From assembly GCA_934047225.1 (NCBI GenBank), contig OW203989.1:14979977-15043976 (forward strand): a DNA stretch of 64,000 nucleotides. Reading direction: 5' to 3'. The notes beneath the pieces were generated by a model, which worked only from the letters and a program-made list of their open reading frames with translations, searched no databases and was not told the origin of the DNA. The DNA is from Ypsolopha sequella. Lineage: Eukaryota; Arthropoda; Insecta; Lepidoptera; Ypsolophidae. Below, in pieces: positions 58,601 to 64,000 of the stretch. Numbering within the stretch: position 1 is the first letter of the stretch; the number at the start of each line of letters is the position of its first letter. Both the position numbers and the translations under genes were made by a program.

Positions 58601-59008
58601 CAATCCTGGTACTATTAAAAACGCCGTATCAGATTCTATAAGCCCTAATTTCATTGGTACTATAGTCAAATAACGAATTTCGCTACTCTTTCCTTCAATA
58701 GCCGTTTTAATTTGAATCGCTTTAACTGGCATAAATGATAGTAGTGGGTCTATTCCTTTTAATTCTTTCCAAAATTCTTCGGAAATGCAAGTCAAATCAC
58801 TTCCAGTATCTAATAACCCTATCACCTCTAATCCTAATATTTGTACTGCTATTTCTGATCGAAATCCTTCATTTTTAGATTCCTTTTCCTCAAACTCTTC
58901 AAACACCGAATTTACTACCTGACTCTTACTATATTCTAATTCCGAATGCTCTATCTTGAGTTTTAAAACATCAACTATTTGTACAGGTACCTGAATATCC
59001 TTATCTTT
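55670..59008 (-). CDS. pol: Gypsy Pol: protease, reverse transcriptase, RNase H, integrase
   Basis: The frame is open from 59008 down to the stop at 55670-55672 (about 1110 codons). Numbering from the GTG at 58906: protease LLDTGSDL with Asp 33; RT with SPLTFTLKRDG, VIDLKNAYFQI (motif A), LPQGL, and motif C YLDD at 366-369 (Asp codons ending 57805 and 57802); RNase H with LQTDSSQ and MTDHKAL; integrase zinc motif with HIEMGH and CHDC; catalytic Asp 801, Asp 859 and Glu 894 (IDLYGP, SDNGTQF, TERVNKE, 34 residues between the last two); C-terminal EGPYIV (GPY/F-type). It copies element RNA and integrates the DNA. No stop or frameshift interrupts these domains, so the enzyme part is well preserved. 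The N-terminus is fed by frameshift from gag through the G-patch segment. Confidence 0.93.
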   Translation of the reverse strand, partial: KDKDIQVPVQIVDVLKLKIEHSELEYSKSQVVNSVFEEFEEKESKNEGFRSEIAVQILGLEVIGLLDTGSDLTCISEEFWKELKGIDPLLSFMPVKAIQIKTAIEGKSSEIRYLTIVPMKLGLIESDTAFLIVPGLCRQLILGFDWMKYNHVEILLSEPDKGLLIVQDGERQLIKFFEPEVDEYLKGELDYIEGEMGEPQGYKVGEQLEVGDLGKLERLLRKYKGLFDSKLGRATCYEHEIKMESHAPIVRKTYPVPYAYRSKVEEKLREMEEQGIISRSSTPYCSPLTFTLKRDGELRPLLDARGINQYMIAETEKPPLQIDVINSFHGTNYISVIDLKNAYFQIPITEASKQYTGFTFNGKSYVYNVLPQGLKTSVGSFSRAIDKILGHEVRDYCVNYLDDLAIMTTGTLDQHLEHLDTVMNRLQRAGLTCNLNKCEFLSKEIKMLGFIISTEGIRTDPSKVEAIQKFPVPRKLKQVRAFLGLCNFYRKFIPNYNMYINPLCKLLKKEQGWHWGIDEQQAFDKIKALFINTIQLNHPDFSKPYYLQTDSSQIGIAGFLYQLSDEGEMKILGFYSKALRGAQLNWTVTEQEFYSIICCLEKFETYLRGSQVIIMTDHKALTFVKTWKLFNARVTRWVNYLEQFQYEVRHIKGKENVGADILSRYPPEGEILQEDKVRLPEIAYTETRANKDLLKKLGSLSQLQKEDREIKGILEELDNGNTWSDKLGRIIRRCSVENDVLLFKPERSAKGLIYLPESLRDEVIKQVHIEMGHQGAFKVIKYIRDRFYWRGLTRQVRAVLRSCHDCQVTKSNNVNRVGPCQPIITREIGEIVMIDLYGPLPTGQFGMNYILVIQDSFSKFVKFYELKKATSRSVIGKVNKFFEIIKPAAIMSDNGTQFASKMWKESMREMGVRVIYTTVRNPRPNTTERVNKELGRLFRTYCRTNHKGWVSMLPKIERLYNNTYHESTGFTPCEIMYGETTQLTCDKVIGKFNVDMDIDLVREKARENLIKAGEKRQFKFNKRYRLTQFQIGDFVKIKRLNKSDASQKITKKFEPIYEGPYIVAEVPCQNVYVLVNPETNEIRGKFNTIHLSRYYKEKELGGLSREPSSIIT

Positions 59009-59212
59009 CTAAATCCTATAACCTAGTCCTTCTCTAACTTCCCTCTCTACCAGTTTACCTACTATGGGTATCTTTAAACCCCTATTATTTAACCCTAAAG
59101 TATTTCCAGGCTTCCATCCCATAAGCATCATCATTCGTGATATTTTGTTCCCTATGGTTGAGGTTGAATCGGGAACCGTATCTACAACCTCCTCTAGTTT
59201 AATGGTACAACA
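59009..59212 (-). CDS. Pol N-terminal segment with G-patch domain, ended by TAG
   Basis: The pol frame is open from 59212 (stop TGA at 59213-59215) to TAG 59009-59011, then continues as pol. The translation has the G-patch signature in full: hydrophobic MMMLM, then GWKPG (59105-59119), TLGLNNRG (59078-59101), IPI, and a terminal GLGY (59018-59029). G-patches are glycine-rich RNA-binding or helicase-activating modules of about 45 residues. They are known at the protease C-terminus of betaretroviruses; here the module lies between gag and protease, on the N-terminal side of the protease. In this copy the TAG would remove everything downstream unless read through. Confidence 0.75.
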   Translation of the reverse strand, partial: CCTIKLEEVVDTVPDSTSTIGNKISRMMMLMGWKPGNTLGLNNRGLKIPIVGKLVEREVREGLGYRI

Positions 59213-59442
59213 TCATCTTTCCCTGACTCTTGTTCCTCTACTATTATATTAACTGATGGTTTCTTCTGTGCTACTTCCGGTCTTTGCCATCTTTGATACC
59301 TCTGTTGAAATTCCCTCTTTTTCTTTTCTAGTATTGTTGCCTGTCCAGATGATGAATATGTGTGAGATTCTTGCCTTCCTATCGTATCCATATTTCTTAG
59401 GAATTCCGCCATTCCTTGAATCGATTCTACTTTCGCGGTCAC
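59194..59442 (-). CDS. gag: Gypsy Gag, C-terminal part after in-frame TAG
   Basis: It continues gag in the same frame directly after TAG 59443-59445 for 82 codons and ends at TAG 59194-59196. It is Gln/Glu/Lys-rich with no CCHC knuckle, so this gag lacks the usual zinc finger. Its last ~19 nt overlap the pol frame, which is offset by -1. Confidence 0.75.
   Translation of the reverse strand: MTAKVESIQGMAEFLRNMDTIGRQESHTYSSSGQATILEKKKREFQQRYQRWQRPEVAQKKPSVNIIVEEQESGKDDVVPLN
59197..59203 (-). promoter_or_regulatory. Candidate -1 frameshift heptamer
   Basis: ATTAAAC, in gag phase A-TTA-AAC, lies immediately before the gag stop and within the only overlap between gag and pol (59194-59212). It differs at the first base from the strong slippery heptamer TTTAAAC. 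Direction (-1) and position fit; function is inferred. Confidence 0.45.
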
Positions 59443-60396
59443 CTACACTTGTTGCACATATTTGGGGTAATGTCTGATAACATCTTCAACTAACTGCTTT
59501 TCTGGAATCTCATAATTTAACATCTGCGCCCGACCAGCGATACGAAGAAAATAATTCAACATTGATGGATTTTTTTGTTTGTCCCAACATCCCTGTACTA
59601 TGTTACGCCTTAATTCACTTTGCTCGTTCTCTCCCCAATAGGTTGCCAAAAAATCGACCTTAAAATCTTCCAAGGTATTCCACCTCTTCTTATATATCCT
59701 AGCCCAATCTCTGGCATCATCGGTAAGGCATTCCAAAACCAAATCTAATTCCCTTCCTTCTCTACTTGCTTTCTTTAAGTATATTTCTAAATCTTCAAGA
59801 AACGTTACCGGCTGATCATTATTCCTATTACCGAATTTAGGTTTTTCTACATTAATATTTCTTATATTATATGTAATATTCTTACATTCATCATGGATTG
59901 GGGTTCTTGTTTCATTTTCATTCGGGTTCAAAGTAGGTTCCTTTTCATTCCGTGGTAAAACTATCCTATTCAGATTTGTTTCTGCTTGACTTTCTGTACT
60001 AGCCATGTTGTTAATAATTGGAGTGAAATCCTCTCTTTCATCTGAGACTATCTTTCCGGCCCTAACCTCGTGACTTAATTCAGACAACTTCACCGCTAGA
60101 GTGTTCACTGAGTGACTCATCATTCGATAAAGAGCCCCAACTCTACCTCCTGATGTCCCTTTAGTCTTGGCTCTGCGTAATGTTAATCTAGGCCGTTTTT
60201 CCCGCGGCTGTTCTGAATTATTTCCAGTAGAGTTCACACCCTGCACTCTTTCTCTCGTCCCTAAAGCTCTACTTCTTATCTGAACTTCCTCTCGTACATC
60301 GTCTACTGTTTCAGGGACCACTGGTTCGGGCTCGATAATTGATTGTGGTCTTGCACGTTTTGTCGGTGGTCTACCTCGTTTACTTCTAGTCTCCAT
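59443..60396 (-). CDS. gag: Gypsy Gag, N-terminal and capsid part, ended by TAG
   Basis: The start is taken at ATG 60394-60396 (METRSKRGRPP); the frame extends 9 codons further up without another ATG, to the inserted transposon end. The N-terminal ~90 residues are basic (RSKRGRPPTKRARP, RLTLRRAKTK). The region of residues ~190-317 has the retrotransposon gag/capsid pattern: FLEDLEIYL, LTDDARDWA, W.TLEDFK.DFLA.YW, MLNYFLRIA. TAG at 59443-59445 interrupts the capsid C-terminal region, and the frame continues at once. It could be a simple C-to-T nonsense change (CAG to TAG). Confidence 0.85.
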   Translation of the reverse strand: METRSKRGRPPTKRARPQSIIEPEPVVPETVDDVREEVQIRSRALGTRERVQGVNSTGNNSEQPREKRPRLTLRRAKTKGTSGGRVGALYRMMSHSVNTLAVKLSELSHEVRAGKIVSDEREDFTPIINNMASTESQAETNLNRIVLPRNEKEPTLNPNENETRTPIHDECKNITYNIRNINVEKPKFGNRNNDQPVTFLEDLEIYLKKASREGRELDLVLECLTDDARDWARIYKKRWNTLEDFKVDFLATYWGENEQSELRRNIVQGCWDKQKNPSMLNYFLRIAGRAQMLNYEIPEKQLVEDVIRHYPKYVQQV

Positions 60397-60420
60397 TCTT
60401 TCAAATTTTCCGAATGATAA

Positions 60421-61823
60421 CACTGGTAAACAGTAGTTTTGTTTTATGAAGTTTCATACTTCATAAAATGATTTTGTATGATTCTGCCACGCTGATCCCA
60501 AATCTGTTATCAGTTTTTCTCTAGCAGCTCTAGTTTTTGAAATATTAACATATTACATTTTTAGCGAAAAATACTCGAATTATAAAATGAAAAAAATTGT
60601 TTCTCTAACCTTACATGAAAAAAACTTTCTTTTGTAAGATTTTCTCGCATGAATCGAAATTTCAGCCTTGTCTTGAATGCTCCAGCAGTAATCAGCCATC
60701 ATATTTGCATTCCAACGACCCTGGTATCGCTTTTCCATCGTGCGAATGTCCTGATGAAAGCGTTTTCCTTGTTCTTCGCTTAAAACGCCTAAATTTTCTG
60801 GGAAGCGGTCTAAATGGCTGAAGAAAAAGTGCATCTTGATGCTCATGTTACATCCTAGTCTTTGAAAGTGCAACATGAGCTGATCAATGTGTTGAATGTA
60901 GTCTGGAGACTTTTTATTTCCTAAGAAATTTTGCACAACCCAAACAAATTCAATCCATGTCTAGATTACTCTTTATCTGTCATACAGTCAGAAAAATTTT
61001 GATCCTTTATTTGTTCCCTGATTTGAGGACCGTCAAAAATACTCGCTTTTATTTTTTCTGTGCTCAATTTCAGGAATATTTTACTGATATATTTAAAACA
61101 TTCCCCATCCTTGTTGAGAGCTTTTACAAATTGTTTTATCAGACCTAATTTAATATGGATAGGGGGTAATATAATGCGGTCTCTGGCTACTAGAGGTACA
61201 TTTATCACATTCATACTACCCGGCACTAAATCCACTCTCGAAGGCCAAACTTTTTTAGTCCAGTGTTCTGTTTTGGCTCGGCTACCCCACAAGCACATAA
61301 AACAGGGGTATTTGGTATATCCTCCTTGCTGACCCAAAAGAAAATTGACCATTTTAATATCAAAGCATATCAGCCAGTTATGTTCTATGTATTTTATTTC
61401 CTCCATAACCAAGGGGATATTCCTCTTGAACTTTTGTTGAAATTTGGGATCCATGGCTTACTAAACACTTGTAATGGCGTCCCAAAGAAGTCCAATTAGG
61501 CCTTTTTTATAAAGTCAGACGCACTTAAACGACATTCTCGAAACATATATTCACCACAAACAGCACAAAAACTATTTGGATCGTTTAAGCAAGTTCTTCT
61601 TAATCTAGACATAACGATTTATTTATGAAATTTAAAAAAAATTTGCACTAAAAAAAATTATTAGTAAGTCGCGTAACGAAATTTTAAGAAGTACCTGTAT
61701 CACAAAAACTAGAGCTGCTAGAAAAAAACTGAGGGTAGATATGAAATCAGCAAACCCATATTACTAAGAAACAGTTAAGAAACTTCATAAAACAAAAAAA
61801 AAGTTGAATTTTGTTTACCAGTG
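60421..61823 (-). mobile_element. CACTG-ended DNA transposon, 1403 bp, inserted in the gypsy leader
   Basis: Termini CACTGGTAAACA (60421-60432) and TGTTTACCAGTG (61812-61823) are perfect over 12 bp. Imperfect inverted similarity continues for ~120 bp, including TTTTGTTTTATGAAGTTTC and CTAGCAGCTCTAGTTTTTG. TAA flanks both sides (60418-60420 and 61824-61826), a 3-bp duplication. CACTG ends with 3-bp duplication fit the CACTA/CMC supergroup. It contains one broken gene read from the minus strand. Confidence 0.85.
60580..61612 (-). pseudogene. Transposon-encoded protein of a widespread arthropod family, broken
   Basis: Reading starts at ATG 61610-61612 with a Cys-rich N-terminus (CLNDPNSFCAVCGEY, then a further Cys), followed by an in-frame TAA near 61500. 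It then continues in another frame from 61454 with EHNWLICFDIKMVNFLLGQQ, TKYPCFMCLW and PPIHIKLGLIKQFVKALN, to TAA at 60966-60968. After a further frameshift, 60936-60580 has NFLGNKK, FQRLGCNMSIKMHF, HLDRFPENLG, EEQGKRFHQDI and RYQGRWNANMMADYCW. These motifs belong, from memory, to a family found in very many copies in arthropod and cnidarian genomes and annotated only as uncharacterised. It is shorter than full-length relatives between the N-terminal and middle blocks, so an internal deletion is likely. The surrounding TIRs and target duplication show that it travels as DNA-transposon cargo or transposase. Confidence 0.75.
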
Positions 61824-61826
61824 TAA

Positions 61827-64000
61827 TCTTTCTATTATTTTATCTTATTTTCATCCACCCTTTAGCTAACACGTCTAAATTAATTTCCAAAACAATGTTG
61901 GTTTGTTACCTTTTTCGTGTAAAATTCTATATTTAGCCTCTGTTAGGGCATTGAATACCACGACAGGTAACAAGTCAACATTCACTTTATGTGTTCATTT
62001 GAGCTACCTATCGCCCCCCATCCTCTTATTCAAAACCTCGGTCAAATAACAGGTTCAAATTTTAATTTACTTGAATATAATCTTATTTAAGATCCATATT
62101 CTTATATTTATGATTTTTATATATTCATTTATTCCCATATTGATCTTATTTTTGAAGCATTCTATACCTCCATACTCTCGATCATTCTGTTAATAATTAT
62201 TTCCTGTCTAACATACTCTCGCCCCCAGCTCACTACTTCCCTAGGTACTGTTCAGGATGTCACCACTCTCACGCAACCCTTAGTCTAGTCTATAAAATTA
62301 AACGAATATGCCTCTGCCTCTAAATTGTATTTGCACATTGCTCAAAATATACACATTCTTCTTTTAACTTAGTCGATCTTCCTAAAATACGCTTTAATGA
62401 TTTGACTAATGCGTAGTGTTCTTATTTGCCTACTCCCTGTCTGTGTCAAACGAGGTGCTTTCAATTTGACCGCCCACCGACACCTGTGCAACGACCGATG
62501 TCGACAAGGAAAGCATAAAATGCGTGCACGAAAAGAAAACGCGTATGAACTGTGACGCAGCAAAACACAAAAACGTCGCCTGTCGTTCAAGTCAAGCATA
62601 TAAATCTCATTCATATCTATCAGAATTATTATATACTACCCTATCTGGTGGTACCTACTTTCTATGTCAGTGTGAAATTTTACTTTATAACTGTAGACTA
62701 TATGTACTTGTAAGGTATGAAGATAAACCAACACAAACTATAAAGACTAAACTTGCCTACAGTCCTTCAATTATACTCATTGAAATTCTACCAGTAAATC
62801 ATCTATGTTTCTTTTTTTAAAACCATAATAATTCACTATAGAATCTTATCTCATTACAAAGTGACTCTCATTCGTATCTTAGTCTAAAACTGCTTCTCAA
62901 ACCCTGTACAATAAATTGTCTTCAAGTCTATTATCATCAAGCCAAGAATACACCTAACCAAGTACTGAGTAAAGTTTTATTTCATTGAACTAAACTTCCT
63001 ACTAAACATGTTACTGAAAGTCATTGAAACTAATCTAATATTAGACCTTCTTTCTTGTAAAGCGTATAATTGATAACCTATTTCTAATACAACATCCTTC
63101 TACCTAACATTTTCTAATTATCGAAGTCAATATACACCAAGAACAAAAATAGTGGCCTGCTCTCATTGTACTGCCAACACATAGATATGGGTTCATGTTT
63201 GAAACCATAATTTATAATGTACATATTGTACATACTATCTATGTAACAGCTTAAAGGTAATAAATATTAAGTACTGAATACTAAGCAATAGTATATGATA
63301 TTTATATATTTATATAATTTAAATTACCAGTATTTTACGCAGTCAATCCCCAATTACAAGTCTTTTTAAAATTTAGTTAGTTAATTTGTGTATCCCAATC
63401 CATAAACAAAATTAATGCAAAGATTTTACTTTCATTGCTCGAGTATTTCAAAAGACAATAAAAATAATTAGCTCATACTTTCATCATATAATAATATTCT
63501 TTTCATGTTAATACAATACTGTATCTAAATGATTAGTACATGTATGTACTCATAATAATGTTGACCACCCTATAAAATCTTTATGTACAACCGGCCACTA
63601 TTCTAACTTTCTATAGCTATGATATTATGATGCATGTGTCTGTCATTGTATAGTGTTATATACTGACCTACAGTAGAGAATATAAAGTATTACCTACATT
63701 CGCTAACCGTAAACATTTTATACCACCATGAGATCACATCACATTCATTCAATGTAAACCTGTTATATCGTCAGCCTTACACACACATTACTGTTTATTT
63801 CTTTATTCATCCCTACAACTTGACAACCTGGTCCATTTTGGCAAAATTATACACTAGATAGGTACATATTATTTACGCCCCCATAAATTTGATTGTATGA
63901 GAATACACCAATCCTTTACAATTGATTATCAAATAAATAAGCTCACATAAATAATTCTAAGTGTGATTACTATCTACATCTACTTAAGACAAGAAATGAG
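61827..64000. other. G-poor non-coding region to window end
   Basis: About 2.2 kb without a supported gene. By position the first part should be the rest of the gypsy leader and its 5' LTR (minus strand), but I could not locate a primer site or LTR boundary. The 81- and 98-codon ORFs at 62369-62614 and 62524-62820 overlap on opposite strands and lack motifs. Confidence 0.4.

Larger units (their letters stand above)
55670..60396 (-). mobile_element. Ty3/gypsy retrotransposon, internal region
   Basis: Minus-strand gag followed by pol in the -1 frame, with G-patch, protease, RT, RNase H and integrase in Ty3/gypsy order. Integrase after RNase H excludes copia. Lesions: TAG in gag (59443-59445) and TAG in pol after the G-patch (59009-59011). 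A DNA transposon is inserted in its leader at 60421. LTRs were not identified; the 5' LTR is probably beyond 61823 and may run out of the window. No env frame. Confidence 0.85.

Noticed and set aside
58303..58641. 112-codon plus-strand ORF
   Set aside because: Antisense to the gypsy protease and linker region; proline/leucine-rich shadow of C-rich sequence.

Overview
This window reads as intergenic or intronic DNA of an insect, almost certainly a moth or butterfly. The base composition is AT-rich and the ORFs are short, except in three retroelements. Several repeats are ones I recognise as typical of Lepidoptera: the 'CCGGCCAAGTGCGAGTCG ... GGAACCCTAAAAA' family, the 'AGCCTAGTTCGTCCACTGC' family with a GGAT tail, and the LINE tail with 'GAAGAGATCGCTTTAAGCGATAAGG'. 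I found no convincing host gene, tRNA, rRNA or CRISPR array. What can be annotated is a dense, nested transposable-element landscape.

Layout. 1-16 kb holds MITEs and short retroposons: a foldback MITE, TA-flanked MITEs, a hAT-type MITE with an exact 8-bp target duplication (3808-4149), a TTAA-flanked MITE, three of the four copies of one SINE-like family, and an oppositely oriented pair of one hairpin-bearing repeat. 16.7-19.5 kb is a 5'-truncated LINE whose endonuclease/reverse-transcriptase frame is still open for about 880 codons. 19.8-20.1 kb is a decayed piece of BEL/Pao pol on the minus strand. 20-27 kb is a nest of MITEs in repeats in repeats, with filled and empty sites that can be compared inside the window.

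27354-34955 is a young BEL/Pao LTR retrotransposon. Its two 407-bp LTRs differ at one position by my reading, and it is flanked by a 5-bp duplication (CCGAG). Gag and pol are otherwise readable. They are separated by a perfect 26-nt hairpin (30466-30491) whose length accounts for the gag-to-pol frame change, and pol carries one in-frame TAA.

41.9-47.0 kb is a nested element. An outer 5.1-kb terminal-inverted-repeat element carries three copies of a CTCGAGCGCGTCAGAT-like motif at each end. An inner 3.55-kb CACTG-ended element sits inside it, with a transposase-like C-terminal remnant and an exact 90-bp tandem array. 47-64 kb is G-poor on the plus strand and contains a Ty3/gypsy retrotransposon on the minus strand (gag-pol 60396-55670). 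That element encodes a recognisable G-patch domain between gag and protease. A 1.4-kb CACTG-ended DNA transposon (60421-61823) inserted 24 bp upstream of the gag start codon and brought its own broken transposase-family gene.

Nothing here forms a host operon or pathway. Functional logic exists only within each element (gag packaging, protease/RT/RNase H/integrase for copying, TIRs and subterminal repeats for excision). Most copies show at least one lesion, so they look defective or dependent on trans-acting proteins. All calls are by eye; no database search or alignment program was run.
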